Position numbers and translations under genes: made by a program. Positions 9,185-18,095 of a stretch of 64,000 bases of DNA are shown piece by piece. The notes beneath the pieces were generated by a model. The model saw only the letters and a list, made by a program, of their open reading frames with translations. It had not been told where the DNA came from and did not search any database. Source of the DNA: an uncultured Eubacteriales bacterium (lineage in GTDB: Bacteria; Bacillota; Clostridia; Oscillospirales; Acutalibacteraceae); NCBI GenBank assembly GCA_934394855.1, contig CAKRRH010000005.1:41941-105940 (forward strand). Direction: 5' to 3'. Every line of letters begins with the position of its first letter. Position 1 is the stretch's first letter.

Positions 9185-10258
9185 ATGACAACCCGCAAAG
9201 ACATTTTCAAAAAAACAACATCAATAATCTGCGCAGCCGCTCTTTTCGCAACATCATTTATGCTTAGCTCCTGCAAGGCAGAAAATAACAATTCGGTCGC
9301 TGTGACCAAAGCATCAGCAACTTCGGCTGAAACCACAACGGCAATCACATCAATCACCCAAACAACCACATTTGTCAAAAACGAAACGACTTTGCCGCCG
9401 TTTTCAACCGCAAAAACGGTTAATAAACCATATACCAAAGCCGCAAAAAACAATTCAGCAAATAACGGCAGCGAAGCAGTTGATAACGGCTATAAAAAAT
9501 ATGATTACAGCGATGTATCAAGCAACGGAACGGTCGGCGATTCATATTTCAAGGACGCAATTTTCCTCGGAAATTCAATCATGTTAGGGTTAAAGGAATA
9601 CACCGACATCAAGGGAACATTTTATTCAAAGGTCAGCCTTAATGTTGACTCTGCGTTCACAACAAAATTTGTAAAAACAGGTGGCAAAACGCTCAGTGCA
9701 ATGGACGCTGTTAAGCGGAACAACAAATTCACTAAGGTTTACATCATGTTCGGCACAAACGAGCTTGGTTGGGAATATCCGTCGATATTCATTGAGAAAT
9801 ATGAAAAAATCATCGACACGATCAGGCACAAAAATCCCGACGCGGTTGTTTATGTACTTAGCATTTTGCCCGTCACAAAGTCGCACTCTGACAGCGATAA
9901 ATATGAGAACATCAAGCGAATTAACAAATATAACAAAATGCTTATCGATATGTCAAAGAAAAAGGGTGCGACATATCTTGATGTCGGCTCGGCACTGTCA
10001 AACGACAAGGGTTATTTGCCCGAATCCGCTTCATTTGACGGAATTCATATCGGACCGAAGCTTTGCAAAAAGTGGGTTAGCTTTTTGAAAACACACGCAA
10101 AAACATCAACATCTGCCACCGCAAAACCGACGACAACAAAGGCGCCCTCAAAAAATCCGCCGACAAAGGCACCTACAACAACAAAACATATGCCCTCATC
10201 AACGATTCCCGAAATCACGCTTCCGTTGATCGAGGCTGAAGAATACACGATTAAATAA
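9185..10258 (+). CDS. SGNH/GDSL hydrolase lipoprotein
   Basis: A 357-residue surface lipoprotein with lipobox LSSC (Cys30), a Thr/Ser-rich linker (about 35-80), an SGNH hydrolase domain, and a Thr/Pro/Lys-rich tail (about 305-350). The catalytic blocks read GNSIMLG (nucleophile Ser131), GTNE (190-193, in place of GxND) and DGIHIG (Asp285, His288). Such enzymes add or remove O-acyl groups on polysaccharides. It is the last gene of the MBOAT-DHHW operon, so it probably works on the same surface polymer. The Thr-rich tail looks like a cell-wall-spanning or glycosylated linker with no further domain attached. Confidence 0.88.
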   Translation: MTTRKDIFKKTTSIICAAALFATSFMLSSCKAENNNSVAVTKASATSAETTTAITSITQTTTFVKNETTLPPFSTAKTVNKPYTKAAKNNSANNGSEAVDNGYKKYDYSDVSSNGTVGDSYFKDAIFLGNSIMLGLKEYTDIKGTFYSKVSLNVDSAFTTKFVKTGGKTLSAMDAVKRNNKFTKVYIMFGTNELGWEYPSIFIEKYEKIIDTIRHKNPDAVVYVLSILPVTKSHSDSDKYENIKRINKYNKMLIDMSKKKGATYLDVGSALSNDKGYLPESASFDGIHIGPKLCKKWVSFLKTHAKTSTSATAKPTTTKAPSKNPPTKAPTTTKHMPSSTIPEITLPLIEAEEYTIK

Positions 10259-10264
10259 TCAACA

Positions 10265-10295
10265 AAAACCGATTATCGCTTTGATAATCGGTTTT
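10265..10295. terminator. Terminator between convergent genes
   Basis: A 13-bp perfect stem (10265-10277 with 10283-10295) with AAAA and TTTT flanks lies between the SGNH gene and the convergent GH10-like gene. It can act on both strands. Confidence 0.8.
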
Positions 10296-10307
10296 ATTTA
10301 TTCGGTT

Positions 10308-11555
10308 TTATTTATTAAGTAACGGTTTAAAATTTTTCACTTCCCGCTCTGCTGTGTCGTTTGCAAACATACTCGAATACGCATAAACAATCACACCGTC
10401 ATATTTTCCGCATTTTCTCACAAACTCAATCTGCCGCTTGATCACATCATCATTATCCACCCACTCGTAAACGCCGACATTGCCCTCAATCGGCTCTCCG
10501 CTTCGATATAATCCGAGCCCGAAAACCAGCGATATGTTCTTATTCTTGACAAGCCGCACCCAGTCGTCGGCACATTTATCAAACCGCATATTTTGCCCGT
10601 GACCGTTATCATAATCATATTCAAAGCCAAAGTAGATCTGCGGCGCAATATAATCAACATAACCGTCGTTTTGACACCATTTTTCCACATCCGCATACTG
10701 CAAATTTTCGTTATTATATATATTTGCCTGAGGGCTGATTCCGAAAATCAGCTTATCATTCTCGCTCTTCACCGTTTTGTATATATTTTGAACCATCTCG
10801 TTAATGTTATCTCGGCGAAAAGCTGTGAGCGAAACGTCGCCATGCTTTGCGCAATATGCCGCATATTCGTCCATATCAAACGATTTTGCGGTTGTCGGAT
10901 AGAAATAGTCGTCCATATGAACGCCGTCTACGGCATAGTTTTCGACGATCTCACGAACACCGTCAACAATCATGTCACGAATATGCTTTTCGGACGGATT
11001 ATAATATATTCCGCCGCTTACCCTTTTAACATAATTTTTGACGGATTTATCCCGGCTTTTTAGCCAAATTATCGCCTGATTTTTATCGGATAACGCAGAT
11101 ATATCATAGGTTGACGACACCCTGAACGGATTTATCCATGCATGAAACTGCAAATTATGATTATGAGCAAGGCTAATCATGATCTCCAAAGGGTCAAAAC
11201 CGGGGTCTTGACCTTGAGTGCCGGTGATGTATTTTGACCAGACAAACAGCTTTGATTTATAATAAGCGTCGCCGTGCGAACGCACATGAACAAACACGCT
11301 GTTAAAGCCGACCGACTTTGCATTTTGCATCATTTTATCAAATTTCTTGATAAATTCGGCTTCATTTCCTTTTGCAAAATCAAGGTCACAGAAACTGATC
11401 CAAATGCCCTTGATCTCACTCGGTTTTCCGTCGAATTTGTAGCCGAATTGACGAGAGCCGAGCAGATTATTGCTACACGAACCAAGCGACAGGCATATGC
11501 ACAAAGCGGTGCAAACAAAAATTATCAGGCAGTGCGTTTTCTTTTTAGCGGTCAT
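10308..11555 (-). CDS. GH10-like (DUF187/GHL10) glycoside hydrolase lipoprotein
   Basis: A 415-residue lipoprotein (lipobox GSC, Cys27) with a TIM-barrel of the DUF187/GHL10 family, distant glycosidases acting on the cell surface. Visible family landmarks are IKGIWISFCDLDF at the first strand, VHVRSHGDAYY, HAWINPFRVSS, YAVDGVHMDDYFYP and FGISPQANIYNN. The two acidic positions in DGVHMDDYF are good candidates for catalysis. The substrate cannot be read from sequence. The ATG overlaps the stop of the upstream membrane protein by four bases, so the two are translationally coupled. Confidence 0.88.
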   Translation of the reverse strand: MTAKKKTHCLIIFVCTALCICLSLGSCSNNLLGSRQFGYKFDGKPSEIKGIWISFCDLDFAKGNEAEFIKKFDKMMQNAKSVGFNSVFVHVRSHGDAYYKSKLFVWSKYITGTQGQDPGFDPLEIMISLAHNHNLQFHAWINPFRVSSTYDISALSDKNQAIIWLKSRDKSVKNYVKRVSGGIYYNPSEKHIRDMIVDGVREIVENYAVDGVHMDDYFYPTTAKSFDMDEYAAYCAKHGDVSLTAFRRDNINEMVQNIYKTVKSENDKLIFGISPQANIYNNENLQYADVEKWCQNDGYVDYIAPQIYFGFEYDYDNGHGQNMRFDKCADDWVRLVKNKNISLVFGLGLYRSGEPIEGNVGVYEWVDNDDVIKRQIEFVRKCGKYDGVIVYAYSSMFANDTAEREVKNFKPLLNK

Positions 11556-11956
11556 ATCAGCTTCGGCTTTTTGTTGATGTTTACACCCAAAATGCCGCCG
11601 AGCATTGAGCTGATTTCAAGCAACAACAGCCGAATCAGAGTAAGAAGCGTCAGGCTAGCACCGCTTATCACCATTGAAAGAATCGTGTAGACCAAGAACA
11701 GAATTCCGCCGTTTGCAAGCCCGACAATGAGCCCGTTTTGCCGATTGAGCTTTGCGCTGACAAATCCGCCGACTAATGCTCCGAGCGTTTGCGAGATGAA
11801 TGACAAAACAAGTGCGAGCGTTTCATTTGAATCACGCTTTGACAAAAACAATGCAAAAATCAGCATAAATATGAAGCATATCGCAACCGACACCGCAAAG
11901 CCGATCGCAAGTGGGATCAGCATATTACCGTCGTTTGAATTATTCCTGCTTTTCAA
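11552..11956 (-). CDS. TIGR04086-type small membrane protein
   Basis: A membrane protein of about 134 residues with four hydrophobic segments and short loops, matching the TIGR04086/YrzE family of clostridial and bacillar proteins of unknown function. Start choice is unclear. A TTG at 11956 has GGGAG 8 bases upstream. A GTG at 11965 lies on the descending arm of a terminator hairpin. An ATG at 11923 begins right at the first membrane segment. I used the TTG. It is followed by, and overlaps, the GH10-like gene. Confidence 0.75.
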   Translation of the reverse strand: MKSRNNSNDGNMLIPLAIGFAVSVAICFIFMLIFALFLSKRDSNETLALVLSFISQTLGALVGGFVSAKLNRQNGLIVGLANGGILFLVYTILSMVISGASLTLLTLIRLLLLEISSMLGGILGVNINKKPKLI

Positions 11957-12011
11957 AAAAATCACTCCCGAACATTCAGATAAATTACTAAATGAATATT
12001 CGGAAGTGATT
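11953..12011 (-). terminator. Terminator of yajC overlapping next start
   Basis: On the minus strand, a 17-pair imperfect stem (12011-11993 with 11978-11960, three mismatches) is followed by a TTTTTT run. It sits 40 bases after yajC, yet its descending arm contains the GGGAG and start region of the next gene. Confidence 0.65.
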
Positions 12012-12050
12012 AAAAATATTACAGATTAAATTGTGACAAATAACAAATGA

Positions 12051-12479
12051 TTATTTGTTTTCTGTTTTCTCGGCGCTTTCAGCCTTGTCCTTCTTTTTGC
12101 CGAAAAGGCTCTTTTTCTCTGACTTTTCAACAGTTTCCTTTGCGTCCTCATGAACCGTGAAGTTCTGCTGAATTGCCCACTTTGCAACACGAACCTTTGA
12201 ACGGTCCGGACCGCTTTCGACAATGTAGCTGTCTTCCTTAACAGCAACGATTTTACCGTAAATTCCGCCGATTGAGAGAATTTCGTCTCCAACCTGGGTA
12301 TTGCTCTTCATTTTTTCTTCTTCTTTTTGTTTCTTTCTCTGCGGACGAATGAGAATGAAATACATAGCTCCGATAATAACTACAAAATAGAGTATCCAGC
12401 CCCATGCGCCGAAACCGCCGCTTTGCTGAGTTTTTGCAGCCTGTGTGCCTGCTGCGAGCATTACTGATGCAAGATTCAT
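12051..12479 (-). CDS. yajC: Preprotein translocase subunit YajC
   Basis: Small accessory subunit of the Sec translocon. One membrane segment (about 28-45) is followed at once by the family signature IRPQRKKQKEEE and the conserved LSIGGIYGKIVAVKED region. At 142 residues it is longer than the usual 85-110; the surplus is a Lys/Glu/Ala-rich tail. An Ala/Gln-rich lead precedes the membrane segment. No secD/secF follows, unlike in many genomes. A promoter lies upstream and a terminator downstream, so it may be monocistronic. Confidence 0.93.
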   Translation of the reverse strand: MNLASVMLAAGTQAAKTQQSGGFGAWGWILYFVVIIGAMYFILIRPQRKKQKEEEKMKSNTQVGDEILSIGGIYGKIVAVKEDSYIVESGPDRSKVRVAKWAIQQNFTVHEDAKETVEKSEKKSLFGKKKDKAESAEKTENK

Positions 12480-12524
12480 TTTAAAAAATACACTCCTAAT
12501 TAAAAATGGTGTTTACCTTTTTAT

Positions 12525-12554
12525 AATTATAGTATATCCGACCCATGATTGCAA
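12525..12554 (-). promoter_or_regulatory. Promoter of yajC
   Basis: On the minus strand, TTGCAA (12554-12549), an 18-base spacer and consensus TATAAT (12530-12525), 46 bases before the yajC start. Confidence 0.6.
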
Positions 12555-12655
12555 GCAAAAATTTCACAATTCACACAGCATTTACATTTTTTATCGGTTT
12601 TATCAGCGATAATCGCCGCATAAACTGATATATCAGCATTAAAGGCGTGATATTT

Positions 12656-13351
12656 ATGTTTATCAAAGCAATTATCGATTTCATTTTGAACGGTTTGTTC
12701 ATGATCCTTCATGTACAAACCGGCGGAGAATTTCCGAAACCGCTTTCAAAAAAAGAAGAGGAACAATATTTATCCGATTGGTACGAGCATCATGACGAAA
12801 AGGCTAAAGAAAAGCTGATTGAGCATAATTTGAGGCTGGTCGCTCACATTGTGAAGAAATATAACATTCCGCCCGCCGAACAGGATGACATGATCTCTGT
12901 CGGAACGATTGGGCTTATCAAAGCGATAAATTCATATAAACCGAACAAAAAGACCCATCTTTCAACCTTTGCGGCAAGGTGCATCGAAAATGAAATTTTG
13001 ATGCAGTTTCGTTCAAAAAAGAAAACGGCTCAGGATGTCTATATGTACGACCCCATTGACATTGACAAAGAGGGCAATGCGCTGACGCTGTCCGACATAA
13101 TCTCGGATGATGAGGATATGATTGAAAATATCGATACAAAAATCAAGTCAAAAAAGCTATATTCATATATCTTTGAATCGCTTGACGAACGCGAAAAGCA
13201 GATCATATTCTACCGCTATGGGCTGTTCGGCTATGATGAGCTGACGCAGCGTGAGGTCGCAAAGCGGATGAACATTTCACGAAGCTACGTTTCCCGAATT
13301 GAAAAACACGCACTCAAAAAGTTATATGAACGGTTCAACGAAAAATTATAA
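12656..13351 (+). CDS. sigK: Sporulation sigma factor sigma-K (pro-form)
   Basis: A 231-residue RNA polymerase sigma factor for late mother-cell gene expression. Region 2 reads EHNLRLVAHIVKKY, DDMISVGTIGLIKAI and CIENEILMQFRSKKK; region 4 ends TQREVAKRMNISRSYVSRIEKHALKKL. These are diagnostic for SigK/SigE, and the PKPLSKKEE lead favours SigK. A hydrophobic N-terminus of about 22 residues before GGEFPKPLS corresponds to the pro-sequence removed by SpoIVFB in Bacillus. The gene is uninterrupted (no skin-like element). AAAGG lies 10 bases before the ATG at 12656; a GTG at 12647 sits too close to it. Confidence 0.92.
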   Translation: MFIKAIIDFILNGLFMILHVQTGGEFPKPLSKKEEEQYLSDWYEHHDEKAKEKLIEHNLRLVAHIVKKYNIPPAEQDDMISVGTIGLIKAINSYKPNKKTHLSTFAARCIENEILMQFRSKKKTAQDVYMYDPIDIDKEGNALTLSDIISDDEDMIENIDTKIKSKKLYSYIFESLDEREKQIIFYRYGLFGYDELTQREVAKRMNISRSYVSRIEKHALKKLYERFNEKL

Positions 13352-13381
13352 ATATTCTAAAATCGGCATTAAAATGTTGCC

Positions 13382-13410
13382 TTTACAAATAAATGATTGT
13401 ATGATAAAAT
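13382..13410 (+). promoter_or_regulatory. Promoter for membrane protein at 13440
   Basis: TTTACA (13382-13387), 17 bases, TAAAAT (13405-13410), then AGGAG before the ATG. It separates this gene from sigK. Confidence 0.55.
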
Positions 13411-13439
13411 AGAGATATAAATTTTTAGGAGATTGTTTA

Positions 13440-14150
13440 ATGGATATTACTTTCGGCGGACTTGAAATTTTCATGATTATTTGCGCTGTGCTGACCACGG
13501 TACTCGGCATAATCGCACCGATAATAAATAAAAAAAGCGCTTTGTCAACTGTCAGTTGTATATATACTTCGCTTATCTGTGCAGCATATTTTACGCTTTG
13601 CCCGTTCATGCTCTCGTTTCTCGAATCGGACGCATTTTACGGAATTCCGGTTGACGCAGTCACAGGCGGCAGAGAAAGATTTGTCACCGTCTTTTTCTCG
13701 CTCATATTTATAATCTCGCTTGTCGGCTTCATTCTCCCGATTATATCTAAATTAAAATCCGTCAAAAAACATTCGTTTAAGCTGTTCGTGCTTTATATAA
13801 TCATTTCAACATCAGCTTTCGGCACGATCATGTTCAGCCTGATGAATAACTACAAAGACTATATTTTATTCACGATGTTCCTGCCGCTTCATTGGATTTT
13901 GCCGATTTCGGTCTATTCAATCAGCGTTTGCAACTTCTCAAAAAAATCGCACTTTGTAATTTCTCTTGCAGCATCGGTTCTAACCCTCGGCGTTGCCGTT
14001 GCTGTGTCGGCAATGGCGCAATGGACGGACGCAACACCGCTTCAGGTGATAATCTGCATTATGCTAATCATCACGCCGATATTAAGTGCGGCGGCGGCTA
14101 TATATGAAAAATTCAAGGCTAATAAAACTACGCTGAATGTGCGTAAATAA
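13440..14150 (+). CDS. Hypothetical integral membrane protein
   Basis: A 236-residue protein with about seven hydrophobic segments (roughly 8-28, 36-60, 85-105, 120-135, 142-160, 170-190, 200-222) and short basic cytosolic loops. I see no catalytic motif and recognise no family. It has its own promoter and AGGAG, and is followed after 27 bases by the aldo/keto reductase gene, so it may head the five-gene run to 18638. Confidence 0.75.
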   Translation: MDITFGGLEIFMIICAVLTTVLGIIAPIINKKSALSTVSCIYTSLICAAYFTLCPFMLSFLESDAFYGIPVDAVTGGRERFVTVFFSLIFIISLVGFILPIISKLKSVKKHSFKLFVLYIIISTSAFGTIMFSLMNNYKDYILFTMFLPLHWILPISVYSISVCNFSKKSHFVISLAASVLTLGVAVAVSAMAQWTDATPLQVIICIMLIITPILSAAAAIYEKFKANKTTLNVRK

Positions 14151-14177
14151 AATATATCAGACAGAGGTAAAAGGATT

Positions 14178-15203
14178 ATGGAGATTTTAAAAAAATTAGA
14201 AGTAAGAGATGACAGATACGAAAAAATGCCATATAGAAGATGCGGAAAATCGGGAATCAAGCTTCCTGCAATTTCGCTCGGTCTTTGGCAGAATTTCGGC
14301 TCGGAAACGCTCAACGATGAGGAAACATTCATCAAAAAGCAGAATATCATCGTCGAGGCGTTCAATTCAGGCATAACTCATTTTGACCTTGCAAATAACT
14401 ACGGTCCGCTGCCGGGTGCCGCCGAAACATTCTTCGGCAAGGTTCTAAAAGACGGGCTCAAAGGTCACAGAGACGAACTCATCATCTCGACAAAGGCCGG
14501 CTACACAATGTGGGACGGACCCTATGGCGATTGGGGTTCGAGAAAATATTTAATGGCGTCGCTCGACCAGAGCCTTGAGAGAATGGGTCTTGACTATGTT
14601 GACATATTCTATCATCACCGCTTTGACCCCGAAACTCCGCTTGAAGAAACAATGACGGCGCTTGCTGACATTGTTCATTCGGGTAAAGCACTTTATGTCG
14701 GAATTTCCAACTATAACGGCGAACAGGCAAAGCGTGCGGCTCAAATGCTCAAAGAAATGGGCGTTCATTTGCTTATCACACAGCCGAGATACAATATGTT
14801 CACCCGTTGGTTTGAGGGCGATCTGCTTCCTGTTTTGCAGGAGGAAGGAATCGGTTCGATCGCATTTTGCCCGCTGGCTCAGGGCTTGCTCACAAACCGC
14901 TATTTAAACGGAATCCCCGCATCATCGAGAGCCGCAAGAGAAGGCTCGCTTAAATCATCGCAGATCAGCGAAGAAACGCTCAATAAAATCAGAAAGCTCA
15001 GCATGATTGCGGTTGAGCGCGGTCAATCGATGGCGCAGATGGCATTGTCGTGGAACCTTCGCGGCGACGGCAAAAATCTGACCTCGGTTGTAATCGGTGC
15101 AAGCAGCATTGAACAGCTTGATGAAAATGTCAAAGCAATTGAGAAGCTTGACTTCACAGATGATGAATTAAATGCGATTGAGGAAATCCTTAAAGATGAG
15201 TAA
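14178..15203 (+). CDS. Aldo/keto reductase, YghZ/L-glyceraldehyde-3-P reductase type
   Basis: A 341-residue cytosolic NAD(P)H-dependent aldo/keto reductase closest to YghZ (Gpr), which reduces L-glyceraldehyde 3-phosphate and methylglyoxal. The start MPYRRCGKSGIKLPAISLGLWQNFG is characteristic. The catalytic tetrad can be placed as Asp and Tyr in FDLANNYGPLPG, Lys in IISTKAGY and His in IFYHHRFDPETPLEET. The C-terminal GASSIEQLDENVKA binds the cofactor phosphate. GAGGTAAAAGG precedes the ATG. It overlaps the next gene by 8 bases, indicating an operon with the two FAD enzymes. Confidence 0.92.
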   Translation: MEILKKLEVRDDRYEKMPYRRCGKSGIKLPAISLGLWQNFGSETLNDEETFIKKQNIIVEAFNSGITHFDLANNYGPLPGAAETFFGKVLKDGLKGHRDELIISTKAGYTMWDGPYGDWGSRKYLMASLDQSLERMGLDYVDIFYHHRFDPETPLEETMTALADIVHSGKALYVGISNYNGEQAKRAAQMLKEMGVHLLITQPRYNMFTRWFEGDLLPVLQEEGIGSIAFCPLAQGLLTNRYLNGIPASSRAAREGSLKSSQISEETLNKIRKLSMIAVERGQSMAQMALSWNLRGDGKNLTSVVIGASSIEQLDENVKAIEKLDFTDDELNAIEEILKDE

Positions 15204-16446
15204 AACAGCAATAATCGGCGGCGGTTCAAGCGGACTTGCCGCCGCTATCTTCATTAAAACAAATGATCCGAGTGCGGCGGTGACGATTTTTGACCGAATG
15301 GACCGAGTCGGTAAAAAACTGCTTGCAACAGGCAACGGCAGATGTAATTTATCAAACACCGCCGCCAGCGATTTTGGCAGTAATAACGGCAAAAAATATG
15401 CCGAGCACTATCATGGCGCTGACCGCAGCTTTGCTGTAAATGCGTTATCAAAATTCGGTATAAATGAATTGCGGGATTTTCTGCTTTCGCTCGGAATCCC
15501 GACGACATTTGAAAATGACAAGCTCTTCCCTCTTTCGCTCAATGCATCAACAGTTGTTGATGTTTTACGACTGAAATGTGAACAGTTAGGGGTCATTTTC
15601 AAGCTGTCACAGCAAATCGACAGCATAAAGAACAAATCCGACAATTTCATCATATCGGGTGAAACATTTGATAATGTGATTGTTGCAACGGGCGGAAAGT
15701 CGCAGGAAAATCTGGGTTCAAACGGCAGCGGATATAAATTGCTCGAAGCGTTCGGTCACAAATGCACAAAGCTCTATCCGTCGATTACCCAAATCAGGAC
15801 TGAAACCGAATTTGTTCGTCAGCTAAAGGGACTCAAGATTGACGCTGACTGCAAATTATATTTAGATAACAAGCCAATCGCCGAGCAATTCGGGCAAGTG
15901 TTGTTTGCCGATTACGGTCTGTCGGGTCCTCCGATTTTCTTCATTTCACGGTATGCGTCCGTTTATGGTGACAGGTGCAAAATCTCACTTGATTTAATGC
16001 CGAATTACAGCATGAATGATGTATTTGATTTGGTGAAAAATGTTGCAAATAATCCATTTTGCGATGATTTGACTTTGGAAAATCTCCTTACCCCGATAAT
16101 AAATAAGCGAATCGGTCAAGTCATCATTAAGCATTGCGGTTACAGGCTTTCGACAAAAGTAAATAATATAACCGACCGTGACATTAAGCAAATATGCGCC
16201 GGGCTAAAAGCGTTTGAGCTAAAGGTCACGGGTGTTAAGGGATATAATATTGCGCAGGTAACCGCCGGCGGAATCATGACCGATAAATTTGATTACAACA
16301 CAATGATGTCAAAGCTAAAACCGAGGCTTTATGCAATCGGCGAAGTGCTTGATGTTGACGGAGATTGCGGCGGATATAATTTGCAATGGGCGTTCTCGTC
16401 AGCATTTTCGGCTGCAAAAAATATTACGACAGGAAAACACAGATGA
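15196..16446 (+). CDS. BaiN/HI0933-type flavoprotein
   Basis: A 416-residue flavoprotein of the HI0933/YhiN (BaiN-like) family, FAD-binding oxidoreductases whose named gut relative BaiN acts on bile acids; most members have no known substrate. The N-terminal Rossmann loop GGGSSG (8-13), the second signature GKKLLATGNGRCNLSNT, FAD-binding IVATGGKS, and the C-terminal GYNIAQVTAGG with DVDGDCGGYNLQWAFSSA are all typical. The start at 15196 overlaps the upstream stop and has AGGAAA 9 bases before it; earlier in-frame starts would lie deep inside the reductase gene. Confidence 0.9.
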   Translation: MSKTAIIGGGSSGLAAAIFIKTNDPSAAVTIFDRMDRVGKKLLATGNGRCNLSNTAASDFGSNNGKKYAEHYHGADRSFAVNALSKFGINELRDFLLSLGIPTTFENDKLFPLSLNASTVVDVLRLKCEQLGVIFKLSQQIDSIKNKSDNFIISGETFDNVIVATGGKSQENLGSNGSGYKLLEAFGHKCTKLYPSITQIRTETEFVRQLKGLKIDADCKLYLDNKPIAEQFGQVLFADYGLSGPPIFFISRYASVYGDRCKISLDLMPNYSMNDVFDLVKNVANNPFCDDLTLENLLTPIINKRIGQVIIKHCGYRLSTKVNNITDRDIKQICAGLKAFELKVTGVKGYNIAQVTAGGIMTDKFDYNTMMSKLKPRLYAIGEVLDVDGDCGGYNLQWAFSSAFSAAKNITTGKHR

Positions 16447-18035
16447 TAAGATTAAACAATCAAAAGCTGCCGCCGGATTATAAAGACAGCGACCTTGAAA
16501 AGATTACACTCAAGCGGCTGAAAATAGATAAATCCGCAATCAAATCGGTCAAAATGTTCAAACGCTCGGTTGACGCAAGAGATAAATCATGCGTTCATTT
16601 TTTGTGTACGATCGATGTCGAAACATCATCTGATGAGCAAAAAATCATTGCTAAATCGCACTGCAAACAGGCGCAAATCGTCAAAAAAGAGCCATATATT
16701 TATCTTAAATCGGACAAATCAAAGCGTGTTGCGGTAATCGGGTCGGGTCCTGCCGGACTTTTTGCGGCATATATTTTGGCAAAAGCAGGACTTTGTCCGA
16801 TAGTTTTCGAGCGCGGCAGCAAAATTGAAAAAAGAATCAAGGATGTCGAAAATTATCACAGCGGCGGTGTGCTTGATCCCGAATCGAATGTGCAATTCGG
16901 CGAAGGCGGCGCAGGTACATTTTCCGACGGCAAGCTGAACACAGGCATTAAGGACGCCAGAATTCGAACGGTGCTTGAAACATTCGTCAAATTTGGTGCA
17001 ACAAACGACATTCTTTGGCTTGCAAAGCCTCATATCGGCACAGATGTTCTGCGCCGTGTGATTGTGAATATGCGAAATCATATTACAGAGCTTGGCGGTG
17101 AGTTTCATTTTGACACAAGGGTTGAAAAAATCAACATTTCAAACGGAAAAGTCAGCGAAATATGCGCCAAAAACGGCGATAATGAGCAGATATATTCGGT
17201 TGATGATGTGATTTTGGCAATCGGTCACAGCGCTCGTGACACTTTTTACAGCCTGAATCAGTCAAATATTCCGATGATTCAGAAACCGTTTGCGGTCGGA
17301 CTCAGAATCGAGCACAGTCAAAAGATGATTAACCATTCGCAATATGGCGATTTTGCGAATGTCGGTCGGCTCGGCGCCGCCGATTACAAGCTTGCGGTTC
17401 ATCTGCCCTCCGGCAGAGGCGTTTATACTTTTTGTATGTGCCCCGGCGGTTATGTTGTCGGAGCTTCAAGCGAGCCGAATGCAATATGCACAAACGGAAT
17501 GAGCAACTACAAGCGTGACGGAATGAATGCAAATTCGGCGCTTCTTATCGGGGTTGATAAATCGGATTTCGGCTCGGATGATGTGCTTGCAGGCGTTGAA
17601 TTTCAGCGAAATATCGAAAGACGCGCCTATCAAATATCGGGCGGATATAATGCGCCGTGCGAAACGGTCGGTTCGTTTTTATATGGGCATGATAATCTGA
17701 CAAGCTCTGTTATTCCGACATATCGACCCGGTGTCAATATGTGCAAAACGGAAGATATTTTGCCGAATTTCATTACCGATTCAATCAAAGAAGCGCTACC
17801 TTTATTTGACAAAAAGCTTCATGGATTCGCCGATGAATCCGCAATATTAACATCGCCCGAAACACGAAGCTCCTCACCTGTCAGAATTTTACGAAACGAG
17901 CTTTTGCAAAGCGATATTATCGGGCTTTATCCGTGCGGTGAAGGTGCGGGATATGCAGGCGGAATCACCTCGGCGGCGGTTGACGGAATAAAATGCGCCG
18001 AGAACATCATTAAAAAATATTCCGAATCGATATAA
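16443..18035 (+). CDS. FAD-dependent dehydrogenase (conserved uncharacterised flavoprotein)
   Basis: A 530-residue protein. After an N-terminal ~90-residue basic domain (KITLKRLKIDKSAIKSVKMFKRS is typical of the family) comes a Rossmann motif, GSGPAG (100-105). Next are FGEGGAGTFSDGKLNT, the family signature, and GEGAGYAGGITSAAVDG near the C-terminus, which contacts FAD. Members are large soluble flavoproteins annotated only as FAD-dependent oxidoreductases. The ATG overlaps the stop of the BaiN-like gene by four bases, so these two flavoproteins are coupled. Function and substrate are unknown. Confidence 0.9.
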   Translation: MIRLNNQKLPPDYKDSDLEKITLKRLKIDKSAIKSVKMFKRSVDARDKSCVHFLCTIDVETSSDEQKIIAKSHCKQAQIVKKEPYIYLKSDKSKRVAVIGSGPAGLFAAYILAKAGLCPIVFERGSKIEKRIKDVENYHSGGVLDPESNVQFGEGGAGTFSDGKLNTGIKDARIRTVLETFVKFGATNDILWLAKPHIGTDVLRRVIVNMRNHITELGGEFHFDTRVEKINISNGKVSEICAKNGDNEQIYSVDDVILAIGHSARDTFYSLNQSNIPMIQKPFAVGLRIEHSQKMINHSQYGDFANVGRLGAADYKLAVHLPSGRGVYTFCMCPGGYVVGASSEPNAICTNGMSNYKRDGMNANSALLIGVDKSDFGSDDVLAGVEFQRNIERRAYQISGGYNAPCETVGSFLYGHDNLTSSVIPTYRPGVNMCKTEDILPNFITDSIKEALPLFDKKLHGFADESAILTSPETRSSSPVRILRNELLQSDIIGLYPCGEGAGYAGGITSAAVDGIKCAENIIKKYSESI

Positions 18036-18095
18036 GAATAATTGTATTTGTTGCGGTCACACTAATTCTTACTAAACTAAGAGAGGTGCGCCGCA

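Noticed and set aside
9124..9453. Minus-strand frame with hydrophobic valine-rich stretches
   Set aside because: It is antisense to two lipoprotein genes; the apparent membrane segments come from Thr/Asn-rich codons read backwards.
12600..12655. Sigma-E type promoter before sigK
   Set aside because: A CATAAACT-like -10 can be found but no convincing -35 at the right distance, so I do not list it.
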